This document shows, in pieces, positions 25,810 through 34,435 of a stretch of 64,000 nt of DNA. Position 1 is the first letter of the stretch, and each line of letters opens with the position of its first letter. A model generated the notes under the pieces. That model had not been told where the DNA came from. It worked only from the letters and a program-made list of their open reading frames with translations, and made no database searches. The DNA is from Burkholderiaceae bacterium. Lineage in GTDB: Bacteria; Pseudomonadota; Gammaproteobacteria; Burkholderiales; Burkholderiaceae_E. The stretch lies in the NCBI GenBank assembly GCA_024637155.1, contig JAGXFR010000058.1:21423-85422 (forward strand). Reading direction: 5' to 3'. Both the position numbers and the translations under genes were made by a program.

Positions 25810-26672
25810 CAGGAACTCGAGCGTCTCGCCATGCGTCTGCGCGTCCACCACTCGTTGAAGAAGAACCACATGATCCAGAGCAGGAAGGTGGCACCGCCGG
25901 CGATCCCCAGCACGATGCTGTAGCTTACGCGATACTTCCCCGTGCGCGGGTCATAGACCGAGCACAGGATGCGCACCTGCTCGAGGATCGTGGCCAGGCT
26001 GGCGGTCTCGCCCACCGGGGTGCCGGTGATGAGTTGGCGGAGCGGCTCGATCAGATAATCGGCCGAGTAGTCCTCGCCGTACACCTGTCGGTAGATGCGT
26101 CCATCGGCGTCGACCACGGTGACCTGCAGCGTGTGGTCGAAGCCGGCAGGGGTGGCGACGAACCGGAAGCCGAACTCGCGCGCCAGGTCCGCAACGATCC
26201 CGACGGGTGGGCTGAGGAATTCCCAGTTCGGGGCGTCGATTCCATATTGGGCTGCAAAGGACTTGAGCGCCTGCGGTGAATCGGCCGGCTGGTTGAACCC
26301 GATGCTGATCACGTTGAAGCGATCCGCGCCGAGCGCGTCGCGCGCGACCGAGGCCGCGAGCTGCAATGCGCGCGTCGTCGTTGGGCAGACCTGAAAGCAC
26401 CCGGTGTAGATGAAGCTGACCAGCAGCGGCTTGCCGCGATAGCTCGAGAGGCGCACGGGGCGCCCCTCTCGGTCCAGCATCGTGTAATCGCCGATCGCGC
26501 GTCCCATGACGGCCTGGCTGGCGCGCACGGCGGCGGACTTGTCCAGGACCGGGGCCGGTGCGAGTTCCGCAGCGCGTGCCGGATGCCCCGCCGCCAGCGG
26601 GATGGCCAGGCACCCCGCCAGCATCGTCCCACCGAGACGGCTGCGCCACGAGGGGCCGGGAACGCGGGCCAC
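25809..26672 (-). CDS. Sco/SenC family copper chaperone with C-terminal membrane anchor
   Basis: A 287-residue protein from a GTG start at 26672, 11 nt after the ctaB stop; ATG at 26624 is an alternative. An N-terminal signal-like segment precedes a thioredoxin fold with the copper-binding C92-x3-C96 (GCFQVCP) and H180 (FDHTLQV). Sco proteins metallate the CuA site of subunit II. Unlike ordinary Sco proteins it has a second hydrophobic segment at about residues 249-271 and a basic tail, giving a C-terminal anchor. Its neighbours fit maturation of the CuA subunit encoded upstream. Confidence 0.9.
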   Translation of the reverse strand: MARVPGPSWRSRLGGTMLAGCLAIPLAAGHPARAAELAPAPVLDKSAAVRASQAVMGRAIGDYTMLDREGRPVRLSSYRGKPLLVSFIYTGCFQVCPTTTRALQLAASVARDALGADRFNVISIGFNQPADSPQALKSFAAQYGIDAPNWEFLSPPVGIVADLAREFGFRFVATPAGFDHTLQVTVVDADGRIYRQVYGEDYSADYLIEPLRQLITGTPVGETASLATILEQVRILCSVYDPRTGKYRVSYSIVLGIAGGATFLLWIMWFFFNEWWTRRRMARRSSS

Positions 26673-26683
26673 GCCGGTCCCGC

Positions 26684-27574
26684 TCAGGCCAGCAGCGCGT
26701 CGCTGATCGCGGCCAAAAGCAGCAGACTCAGTTGCGCCAGCGACGCGTGAAACGAACCCATCGCGGTCGTGCGGCTGGGTGCGCGCGCCAGCTGCCACGC
26801 CTTGCGCACGAAATGCGCGCCGCCGACGAGGGCGCCGATACCGTAGATCGGTCCGGCCCCGAAGAGGAGCGGCAACAGCGACACGCCGACCAGGGCGAGA
26901 GTGCTGACGAAGACGACCTGCGCGGCGCGTTTTGTCCCGACGACGACCGGAAGCATCGGCACGCCGGCCGCCGCGTAGTCATCCGAATTTGCGATCGCCA
27001 GGCTCCAGAAGTGCGGTGGCGTCCAGAGAAACAGAACCAGGGCGAGCAGGAGCGGGACGGCGCCCAGTTGCGGATTCGCTGCCGCCGCGCCGGCGAGCAC
27101 GGCAAAACTCCCGGCCAGGCCGCCCACGACGATGTTGAGCCAAGTGCGTCGCTTGAGCCAGACGGTATAGACCACCGCGTAGAAGAAGGCGCCGAGGAAC
27201 ACATACAGTGCGGCGAGCGGGTTGGTCGCGGACCACGCGGCGGCGACCGATCCGGCCAGCAGGAAGCCGATCAGCGCCAGCCATGCCGGCGTATGGCGCA
27301 GTTCTCCGGTGACGAAGGCGCGGCCGCGGGTGCGCGCCATCAGTCGGTCGGTTTCGTACTCCACGTACTGATTGAAGGCCCCCGCGCTGGCCGAAGAGAC
27401 CAGGACGGCCAGGGCCAGCACCGCGAGCGGCAAGCCGCCGGAACCGGCCCCGGGCGTGACTGCGTAGCCGGTCACTGCGGTGATCATGATGACGAAACCG
27501 ATGCGCAGCTTGAAGACCCCCAGCACGGTACGCGCGCGGTGTGCGGTTTGCTGGTTGCGGCGTGTCGTGTCCAT
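26684..27574 (-). CDS. ctaB: protoheme IX farnesyltransferase (heme O synthase)
   Basis: A 296-residue UbiA-superfamily prenyltransferase with about nine TM helices. It makes heme O from protoheme, the step before CtaA. The motif NQYVEYETDRLMARTRGR with its acidic residues, KLRIGFVIM near the start and a second conserved loop are present. The ATG at 27574 opens directly before the family core. With ctaA at the other end of the cluster, the pathway to heme A is encoded locally. Confidence 0.95.
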   Translation of the reverse strand: MDTTRRNQQTAHRARTVLGVFKLRIGFVIMITAVTGYAVTPGAGSGGLPLAVLALAVLVSSASAGAFNQYVEYETDRLMARTRGRAFVTGELRHTPAWLALIGFLLAGSVAAAWSATNPLAALYVFLGAFFYAVVYTVWLKRRTWLNIVVGGLAGSFAVLAGAAAANPQLGAVPLLLALVLFLWTPPHFWSLAIANSDDYAAAGVPMLPVVVGTKRAAQVVFVSTLALVGVSLLPLLFGAGPIYGIGALVGGAHFVRKAWQLARAPSRTTAMGSFHASLAQLSLLLLAAISDALLA

Positions 27575-27674
27575 GTTTGCCTGCCCTCGATCTACCTGTT
27601 CGGGCACGGGCCGGCAGCGGCCGCGCCTGCGCTGCTGCGAACGCCGCGCTCGCGCGCAACGCCGCCGCCGGGCA

Positions 27675-29366
27675 TCAACTGAGCCCCCACACCGTGGACA
27701 GGTACTTCCAGTTGATGAAGTAGTACAGCACGAAGGCCACGAGGAACACCATCGCCAGCGCGAACGTGCCCGGCGCCGCAAAACCCGCCGACCCGTGTCC
27801 CTGGAGTGCGGCATGGGTGGGGACCACCGGAATCGGCACCGGCTTATCGCTGAGCACGCCGGCGTCGAGTTTGCGGCCCCACAGCAGCGAGCCGACGGTG
27901 ATGTAGACGTAAAGCGCGCCACCGACGATGGCGATCACCCCCGAGATCCCCATCAGCCCCAGCATCAGGTAGGCCGCGCCGGGGAACTCGTAGGCCAGGG
28001 GCGAGCCGCCCATGGCCATGTCCCAATGCCGCCGCGAGACCCCCAGGGTTCCCGCGCCCATCATCACCAGAACGAAGAAGTACATCGAGAGACCGAAGAG
28101 ATAGGGCTGCAGTTTCGCCAGGCCCGGGCTGATCATCTCGCGCTTGAACAGCACCGGGATCAGGAAATAGGTGAGCGCCATGAACGAGAGCGAGGTGCCG
28201 ATCACCACGGTGGCGTGGAAGTGGCCGGGAACATAGATGGTGTTGTGAATGATCATGTTCAGCTGCTCGGTGCCCATCATCACTCCGGAGATGCCGCCGA
28301 GGAAACCGAAGCCGATCAGGGAAATGAACATCCCGGAGAACACCGGATTGCCCCAGGGCGCCTTTCTGAGCCATTCGAACAGGCCCTTGGTGAAGCCCTT
28401 CTCGCGCTGCGCCACTTCGATCGCGCCCGGAATGGTCAGGCCGTGAATCATCGAGGCGAGCACTGCGAAGTACATGAAGTAGCTGGTGTTGACCACCTTC
28501 CATTCGGTGCTCAGGCCCGGATCGGCCAGCAGGTGGTGAGCGCTCGCCAGCTGGAGAAACAGGATATAGAGCAGGAAGGCACCGCGGCTGACGCGCTCCG
28601 ACATCGGCTTGGCGCCGAAGACGATCGCCGCGATGGCGTACCAGACCGAAATGTGCGCGGCGACGTTGATCTGCTGCGAGGAGTGCCCGAAGGCCCACCA
28701 GATGGTGCGATAGATGAGCGGATCCACTTCCTGGATGAGGCCCAGCGACAGCAGGTAGGTCGGGATCAGGATGATCGCGCCCGACGCGATGGTGAACACG
28801 GCGATGATCGCGGCGGTGATCGCGCCGAAAGTGACCAGCGGGACCGAGCCCTGATAGGTCTTCTCGTTCTTGGCCACGACGAGCGTGCCGAAGAACACGA
28901 AGCAGCCGATCAGCGCGCCCACTGCAAAGAGGATCAGCCCGAGATAGAACGCCGGCTGCGCCATCATCGGCACGTAGGAGGTCATCATCACGCTGGAACT
29001 GCCCTGGAAGACTGCGACGTTGTTGGTGACGGAACCGATCAGCATCAGGGCGAAGCCCAGCCAGGCGATCTTCGGCGTGGCGATGCGGCAGCGCAGCAGC
29101 GTCGAGGAGCAGAAGTAGAGGACCGCCATTTCGAAGAAGATGATCCAGAAGATCAGCATGTCGATGCCGTGGGCGGTCAGCACCATGTAGAACGTGTCGG
29201 CGGCGAGCCAGTGCACGGCGGGCCAGCGGGTGAGCACTACGCCCACGGCGAGGATGCCGCCGATGAGCAGGTAGACCACGGCCGCGACGGCATTGGCCAG
29301 CATCAGCTTTTCCGCCTGTGTGTCGAACTGCAGCCCGGATCGTGGGCAGGTGCGATAGGTAGTCAT
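27675..29366 (-). CDS. B-type heme-copper subunit I with active-site Tyr replaced by Gln (possible NO reductase)
   Basis: A 563-residue protein with about 13 TM helices. All six metal-ligand His are present: H66 (low-spin heme), H228, H277 and H278 (CuB), H382 and H384 (hemes). In oxygen reductases of the A and B families a Tyr follows the first CuB His by four residues (HPEVY). Here the sequence is GHSSQQ, placing Q232 there. Loss of this Tyr is a reported trait of non-canonical heme-copper NO reductases with a CuA subunit, such as the NorSY type. It could still be an oxygen reductase with a relocated Tyr. A GGAGG box precedes the ATG, 12 nt after subunit II. Confidence 0.9.
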   Translation of the reverse strand: MTTYRTCPRSGLQFDTQAEKLMLANAVAAVVYLLIGGILAVGVVLTRWPAVHWLAADTFYMVLTAHGIDMLIFWIIFFEMAVLYFCSSTLLRCRIATPKIAWLGFALMLIGSVTNNVAVFQGSSSVMMTSYVPMMAQPAFYLGLILFAVGALIGCFVFFGTLVVAKNEKTYQGSVPLVTFGAITAAIIAVFTIASGAIILIPTYLLSLGLIQEVDPLIYRTIWWAFGHSSQQINVAAHISVWYAIAAIVFGAKPMSERVSRGAFLLYILFLQLASAHHLLADPGLSTEWKVVNTSYFMYFAVLASMIHGLTIPGAIEVAQREKGFTKGLFEWLRKAPWGNPVFSGMFISLIGFGFLGGISGVMMGTEQLNMIIHNTIYVPGHFHATVVIGTSLSFMALTYFLIPVLFKREMISPGLAKLQPYLFGLSMYFFVLVMMGAGTLGVSRRHWDMAMGGSPLAYEFPGAAYLMLGLMGISGVIAIVGGALYVYITVGSLLWGRKLDAGVLSDKPVPIPVVPTHAALQGHGSAGFAAPGTFALAMVFLVAFVLYYFINWKYLSTVWGLS

Positions 29367-29378
29367 TGGCGCCTCCCC

Positions 29379-29918
29379 TTACTTGACGTAAATGCGGCCG
29401 ACCATGTTTGCGTGGTTGATCCCGCAGTATTCGTTGCACACGACCGAGTAGGTGCCGCTTCGGTTGGGCGTTACCTTGACGACGTGCTCGTAGCCGGGAA
29501 CGACCTGGATGTTGATGTTGACCGGCTGCAGCGAAAACCCATGGTTGTAGTCCATCGAGGTGAGATGCAGACGGTAGGTCTGGTCCTTCTCGAGTTCCAG
29601 GATCGGCCACCAGTCCCACAGGCGCGCGATCAGGTAGACGTCGCTCCCGGGCGGCGGGCTCACTACCGGGATCTGCCGGTCGGTTTCGGTGCGCACGGTG
29701 TACTGGTCGACCATGGCCTGCGTCTTCGCCGTGAAGAGCTCGCGGGACGTCTTGTAGGTCTCGGTGGACAGGTTCTGTTTGCCGTAGATATGCCAGCCCA
29801 CCATCATGGCGAACATCACCATGCACCAGACGAAGGCGATCAGGATCCACGTGCCCTCGACGCGATCCAACGGCTGTTTCCACCAGAGTCGATCTGACGG
29901 CGGCAGTATTGCGCTCAT
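29379..29918 (-). CDS. heme-copper subunit II with complete CuA site
   Basis: A 179-residue protein with one N-terminal TM helix (about residues 22-44) and a periplasmic cupredoxin domain. The binuclear CuA ligands are all visible: H126 (DYNHGFS), then C161, E163, C165, H169 and M172 in CNEYCGINHANM. It accepts electrons from a soluble donor such as cytochrome c and passes them to subunit I, encoded next. The single TM helix is typical of the B-type family rather than of A-type subunit II. Confidence 0.94.
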   Translation of the reverse strand: MSAILPPSDRLWWKQPLDRVEGTWILIAFVWCMVMFAMMVGWHIYGKQNLSTETYKTSRELFTAKTQAMVDQYTVRTETDRQIPVVSPPPGSDVYLIARLWDWWPILELEKDQTYRLHLTSMDYNHGFSLQPVNINIQVVPGYEHVVKVTPNRSGTYSVVCNEYCGINHANMVGRIYVK

Positions 29919-29963
29919 GTTCGCACCCCTCGTTCAAGAAACACGCGATGTGTCGACCGACGG

Positions 29964-30116
29964 CTACTTGGCGAGGGGAACCGTCAGGATTTCGATGACC
30001 CCCCAGAGCGTGTAGAGCACCATGGGAACCATGACGCCGACGAAGAGCAGCAGAAAGGGGTTGTCGAGAAACTTCTGCATCAGGGGGACGGGTTCTTCGT
30101 GAGACGGGTCGTTCAT
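29964..30116 (-). CDS. 50-residue single-TM small subunit (CcoQ/subunit IIa-like)
   Basis: A short gene with a GGAGG box seven bases before its ATG. It encodes a 50-residue protein with a charged N-terminus (MNDPSHEEPVPLMQKF), one TM helix (about residues 19-46) and a short basic end. Its position first in the cluster, 45 bp before subunit II, suggests an extra small subunit, like subunit IIa of ba3 oxidases. No family assignment is possible by eye. Confidence 0.75.
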   Translation of the reverse strand: MNDPSHEEPVPLMQKFLDNPFLLLFVGVMVPMVLYTLWGVIEILTVPLAK

Positions 30117-30194
30117 TTGCGATGCCTCCGCTGCGGTGGACTCGGATGTCGGAATGGGCGCCCGGGAGGACGCGACCCGACACCCGTCCAGTCC

Positions 30195-30236
30195 ACCGTA
30201 ACGAATGGTTCCGTCGAAAGATTTGACTTAAGTCAA
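30195..30236 (-). promoter_or_regulatory. predicted FNR/DNR-type operator and promoter of the respiratory cluster
   Basis: A perfect 14-bp palindrome TTGACTTAAGTCAA (30223-30236) is followed on the minus strand by 22 bp and then TACGGT (30200-30195), a TAnnnT -10 element. This places the site centre at -41.5, the class II activator position. It lies 107 bp upstream of the first gene of the cluster. The TTGAC-N4-GTCAA half-sites match FNR/DNR-type boxes. The DNR-like regulator at 18545 is the nearby candidate. Confidence 0.72.
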
Positions 30237-30395
30237 GGAATCGCCGACCGCCCGGCGCGCGGAAATCCGGGTGCGGGTCGGCTGGGGCATCGTCGCGATC
30301 GTGCGCAGCTCGCCCCGATCGGGAGGGCTGCGACCAAGGTATGTTCGATGGTGGTGGCGCCGGGTTCCGATTCCGCCGGCGTCGGCGCCGACTCG

Positions 30396-30788
30396 CTAGC
30401 CGCTGCCCAGGGGCAGCGCAGATTTCGTCAGCGCCACGGCGACGATATAGGCGAATGCCGCCAGGGCGCCGCCGAAAGCCGCGCGGCGAATGGCCGGCGT
30501 GCGCCCGCGCTTGAGCGCGATCGTTCCGAGGAGAACGTAGGCGATGAGGCCGAGGAACTTGGCCGTGAGCCATCCGTGAACCAGCGGGTACTGCTCGATG
30601 ATCATCGCCATCGCGAGCGCGCTGGCGAGCAGCAACGTGTCCACGACATGCGGCGTCACGCGCACCCAGCGGCGGGCGAGCCAGGGCGAATCGCGCATCA
30701 TCCAGACGCCGCGCAGCACGAAGCCGGCGCCCGAGAGCACGACGCAGCTCACATGCAGATACTTGAGCAGGAAGTAGTGCGCAGCCAA
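30396..30788 (-). CDS. SirB2 family membrane protein
   Basis: A 130-residue protein with four hydrophobic segments. The start (FLLKYLHVSCVVLSGAGFVLRG) and HVVDTLLLASALAM are typical of the SirB family, whose molecular role is unclear. It follows phoH by 10 bp and probably shares its transcript. The 279-bp gap to the respiratory cluster contains the operator and otherwise only GC-rich inverted repeats. Confidence 0.85.
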   Translation of the reverse strand: MAAHYFLLKYLHVSCVVLSGAGFVLRGVWMMRDSPWLARRWVRVTPHVVDTLLLASALAMAMIIEQYPLVHGWLTAKFLGLIAYVLLGTIALKRGRTPAIRRAAFGGALAAFAYIVAVALTKSALPLGSG

Positions 30789-30798
30789 GTGGGGCGCA

Positions 30799-32511
30799 CT
30801 ACAACACGTCGCCCGCGAAATCCGCCAGCCGCGAACGCTCGCCGCGTTGCAGCGTCACGTGTCCGGCGTGTGCCCACCCCTTGAAGCGTTCGACCACGTA
30901 GCTCAGGCCCGATGAGCCTTCCGTGAGGTAGGGCGTGTCGATCTGCGCGATGTTGCCCAGGCACAGCACCTTGGTGCCCGGCCCGGCGCGCGTGATCAGC
31001 GTCTTCATCTGCTTGGGCGTGAGATTCTGCGCCTCGTCGATGATCAGGAACTTGTTGATGAAGGTGCGTCCGCGCATGAACGAGAGCGCCTTCACCTTGA
31101 CCCGGTTGCGGATCAGGTCGTTGGTCGCGGCGCGGCCCCACTCGCCCGAGGACGGGTCGGTCTTGTTGAGCACTTCGAGGTTGTCCTCCAGCGCACCCAT
31201 CCACGGCTGCATCTTCTCTTCCTCGGTGCCGGGCAGGTAGCCGATGTCGTCGCCCACCGGGACGGTGGCGCGGGTCATGATGATTTCGCTGTAGCGCTTG
31301 GTCTCGAGGATCTGCACCAGGCCCGCGGCGAGCGCGAGCAGCGTCTTGCCGGTGCCCGCCTGACCGAGCAGCGTGACGAAGTCGATCTCGGGGTTCATCA
31401 ACAGGTTGAGCGCGAAATTCTGCTCGCGGTTGCGCGCCGTGATGCCCCACACGGCATTCTTCACGTGCGCGTAGTCGCGCACCGTCTGCAGCACCGCCGT
31501 GCGACCGTTGATCTCGCGCACCACGCCCGAGAGCGGCAGTTCGCCGTCGAAGTAGACGAACTGATTGAGAACGAGCGAAGTGATCAGCGGTCCGGTGATC
31601 CGGTAGAACGTGTACCCGCCCTGCTGCCAGGACTCCATTCCCTTCGCGTGCCGATCCCAGAAGTCTGCGGGCAGTTCGAGGACACCCGTGTAGAACAGGT
31701 CGCTGTCCGAGAGCACCTGGTCGTTGAAGTAGTCCTCGGCGCGCAACCCCAGTGCGCGCGCCTTGATGCGCATGTTGATGTCCTTGGACACCAGCACGAC
31801 ATCGCGCTCGGGGTGCTGGTCGCTCAGCGCGCGCACCACCCCGAGAATCTGGTTGTCGGCCTTGCCCATCGGCAGGCTCGCGGGCAGCATCGCCGCGCTC
31901 GCCTGCGTCTGGAAGAACAGCCGCCCGCTGGCGTCGCGGTTGCCCAGCGCCGAGAGCGCCAGGCCGTCCTCGAGGCGATCGGGCGCCGCGGCAATCAACG
32001 CGTCCAGCGAACGACTCACCTGGCGCGCGTTGCGCGACACCTCCGACATCCCGCGCTTGTGCCCGTCGAGTTCCTCGAGGGTGATCATCGGCAGGTGGAT
32101 GTCGTGCTCGGCGAAGCGAAACAGGGACGAGGGATCGTGCATCAGCACGTTGGTGTCGAGCACGAAGAGCGTGGCGGGCCCCTCGTTGCGGCGGCTGCGC
32201 GCCTTGCGCGTCGTCTCGGCGCTGCTTCGCTTGCGGGGTAGTACCGCGGCCGTCTCGCCGCGCACCACGCTCGCGATGCTGCCCTTTTCGGCAACGGGAG
32301 GCCGTGCCCGCGCCGGCTCCCCGACGGGCGCCGCACTCGCCGTGCGGGGCGCCATGAGCAGCGCCGGACGAGCGGACGGGGCGCGGGGCGCGCCGGCATC
32401 GGGTCGCACGGTTGCCTTGGCTGGGCGGACCGGAGGCGTCGGCCGGGCCTCGAGTTCAGGCGTGAGGGTAACCAGAGTGGCGGGTTTTGCGGGGGCTTTG
32501 GGCAGCGGCAT
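30799..32511 (-). CDS. PhoH family ATPase with N-terminal PIN domain
   Basis: A 570-residue protein. A Pro/Ala-rich linker (residues 1-115) precedes a PIN-type RNase domain (FVLDTNVLMHDP and its acidic residues). The C-terminal PhoH ATPase has Walker A GQAGTGKTLL and Walker B FLIIDEAQNLTP. PIN-PhoH proteins (PhoH2) unwind and cleave RNA. The ATG at 32511 is chosen since the region upstream (to 32712) lacks family similarity. The disordered N-terminus is longer than usual. Confidence 0.92.
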   Translation of the reverse strand: MPLPKAPAKPATLVTLTPELEARPTPPVRPAKATVRPDAGAPRAPSARPALLMAPRTASAAPVGEPARARPPVAEKGSIASVVRGETAAVLPRKRSSAETTRKARSRRNEGPATLFVLDTNVLMHDPSSLFRFAEHDIHLPMITLEELDGHKRGMSEVSRNARQVSRSLDALIAAAPDRLEDGLALSALGNRDASGRLFFQTQASAAMLPASLPMGKADNQILGVVRALSDQHPERDVVLVSKDINMRIKARALGLRAEDYFNDQVLSDSDLFYTGVLELPADFWDRHAKGMESWQQGGYTFYRITGPLITSLVLNQFVYFDGELPLSGVVREINGRTAVLQTVRDYAHVKNAVWGITARNREQNFALNLLMNPEIDFVTLLGQAGTGKTLLALAAGLVQILETKRYSEIIMTRATVPVGDDIGYLPGTEEEKMQPWMGALEDNLEVLNKTDPSSGEWGRAATNDLIRNRVKVKALSFMRGRTFINKFLIIDEAQNLTPKQMKTLITRAGPGTKVLCLGNIAQIDTPYLTEGSSGLSYVVERFKGWAHAGHVTLQRGERSRLADFAGDVL

Positions 32512-32645
32512 CGGTTCGCGTGGCGGGACGAAGGGGCGCCGCGGGGCGCCGGGAGAAATGATGCGACAACATAGCACACGGCAGGGACTCGGGGAATGTC
32601 CGATTCGCCCCGCGCAGGGGCCTTCCCCGTGCGCTCGCGCGCCGC

Positions 32646-33017
32646 TCAGTCGCGCAGAAGCAACGCCACCACGCGACGGCCCTCGGCCACCAGGATGTTG
32701 AAGGTACGGCACGCCGCAGCGGTCGTCATCGCCTCAACGCCGATCTGGCGCGCCGCGAGGCCCGCGAGCAGGCGCGGATGGACGAAGCGGTGCCGCGCTC
32801 CGGTGCCCAGCAGGACCACCTCGGGCTCGGAGGCGATCAGCGCATCGAGATGCGCGGCTTCGAGCGCGTCGAAGCCCGCGATCTCGGGATGGCCAACGGG
32901 CCCCGTGGGCACCACCAAAACCGTACCCTCGTGGCGTTCATGGTTGACCTCCACGTAGCCCGGGCCGTAGGAATTGACCGTGTTGAGCCCGTCGAGGGCT
33001 TCGAGGTGCATTTTCAT
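32646..33017 (-). CDS. Mth938-like domain protein
   Basis: A 123-residue protein of the Mth938/NDUFAF3-like fold. Landmarks are the EALDGLNTVNSYGPGYVEVN start, the PEIAGFDALEAAHLD region and EVVLLGTGARHRF. Members are found in complex I assembly and lipid-droplet contexts, but bacterial function is not defined. It is divergent from alaC across a comparatively AT-rich 138-bp region. Confidence 0.85.
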   Translation of the reverse strand: MKMHLEALDGLNTVNSYGPGYVEVNHERHEGTVLVVPTGPVGHPEIAGFDALEAAHLDALIASEPEVVLLGTGARHRFVHPRLLAGLAARQIGVEAMTTAAACRTFNILVAEGRRVVALLLRD

Positions 33018-33155
33018 CGTCGGCTAACTTATTGAAAATACTCTACATTATCACCCAAGCGCGGGGGCCGTCCCGGGCGGCTTGGCCGGAACTGTGCGAG
33101 CATTCGTTGCAGTGCATCAATCGATTTGCAGTGGTCAGTGGGGAGTATCGCACCG

Positions 33156-34364
33156 ATGGGTTCCCAGCGAGAGTTTTCGCGGATCAAGCGTCTGCCGACG
33201 TACGTCTTCAACATTACCGGCGAGCTCAAGATGAGCGAGCGGCGGCGTGGCGAGGACATCATCGACATGAGCATGGGCAACCCCGATGGCCCGACGCCGG
33301 CTCATATCGTCGACAAGCTCGTCGAGGTGTCCCGCAGGATGGACACGCACGGCTACTCCGTGTCGCGCGGCATCCCGCGGCTGCGCCGCGCGATCTCCGA
33401 GTGGTACAAGCGGCGCTATGACGTCGCGATCGATCCCGAGACCGAAGCGATCGTCACGATCGGTTCCAAGGAAGGGCTGGCGCACCTGATGCTCGCGACG
33501 CTCGATCGAGGGGACACGGTGCTGGTGCCCAACCCGAGCTACCCGATCCACATCTATGGCGCGGTGATCGCCGGCGCGGACATCCGCTCGGTGCGCATGA
33601 CGCCGGGCGTGGACTTCTTCGACGAACTCGAGCGAGCGATTCGCGAGTCGATTCCCAAGCCGAAGATGATGATCCTCGGCTTTCCGAGCAACCCGACCGC
33701 GCGCTGCGTGGAACTGCCCTTCTTCGAGCGGGTCATTGCGCTCGCGCGCCAGCACGACATCCTCGTCGTGCACGATCTGGCCTACGCCGACATCGTGTTC
33801 GACGGCTACCGGGCGCCATCGATCATGCAGGTGCCCGGCGCGCGCGAGGTCGCGGTCGAGTTCTTCACGATGAGCAAGAGCTACAACATGGCCGGCTGGC
33901 GAGTCGGGTTCATGGTCGGCAACCGGGATCTGGTGCATGCGCTGGCGCGCCTCAAGAGCTACCATGACTACGGACTCTTCACCCCGGTTCAGGTCGCGGC
34001 GATCGCCGCGCTGGAAGGCCCGCAGGAATGTGTCGAGCAGGTGCGCGCCAACTACCAGCTGCGCCGCGACGTGCTGGTCAACGGGCTGCGCGAGATCGGC
34101 TGGGACGTCGAGAGCCCGAAGGCATCGATGTATGTCTGGGCCAAGATTCCCGAGGCGTACCAGGCCCTGGGCTCGCTCGAGTTTTCGCGCAAGCTGCTGC
34201 TCGAGGCCAAGGTGGCGGTGTCGCCGGGGATCGGGTTCGGTGAATACGGCGACGATCATGTGCGCTTCGCGCTGATCGAGAACCGCCAGCGCATCCGCCA
34301 GGCGCTGCGGGGAATTCGCGAGACCTTTCGCAAGGACGGATTGGTGTCCGCCGCGGCAGAATAG
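33156..34364 (+). CDS. alaC: alanine transaminase AlaC (class I aminotransferase)
   Basis: A 402-residue PLP enzyme. The N-terminus ([19 protein letters not shown]) and the PLP lysine context [15 protein letters not shown] match AlaC-type enzymes that make alanine from pyruvate. The ATG at 33156 is used; the TTG at 33126 adds residues not seen in the family. Its place before hom and thrC is the conserved betaproteobacterial order. Confidence 0.93.
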   Translation: MGSQREFSRIKRLPTYVFNITGELKMSERRRGEDIIDMSMGNPDGPTPAHIVDKLVEVSRRMDTHGYSVSRGIPRLRRAISEWYKRRYDVAIDPETEAIVTIGSKEGLAHLMLATLDRGDTVLVPNPSYPIHIYGAVIAGADIRSVRMTPGVDFFDELERAIRESIPKPKMMILGFPSNPTARCVELPFFERVIALARQHDILVVHDLAYADIVFDGYRAPSIMQVPGAREVAVEFFTMSKSYNMAGWRVGFMVGNRDLVHALARLKSYHDYGLFTPVQVAAIAALEGPQECVEQVRANYQLRRDVLVNGLREIGWDVESPKASMYVWAKIPEAYQALGSLEFSRKLLLEAKVAVSPGIGFGEYGDDHVRFALIENRQRIRQALRGIRETFRKDGLVSAAAE

Positions 34365-34435
34365 CCGGCTCACTTGCGCCATGGCCCGGGCGTGGCGCCG
34401 GGTGTCGCTCACAGACGGGGAAGAGGATGGGAGTC

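Noticed and set aside
30381..30418. GC-rich palindromes at the end of the SirB2 gene (GTCGGCGCCGAC and CGCTGCCC-AG-GGGCAGCG), considered as a terminator
   Set aside because: No T-tract follows in the direction of transcription and the second one is inside the coding sequence; at most a weak RNA structure.
27844..30573. 909-codon open frame on the minus strand running through subunit I, subunit II and beyond
   Set aside because: It is in a different frame from the real subunits on the same strand, crosses their boundaries and the operator, and has no family features.
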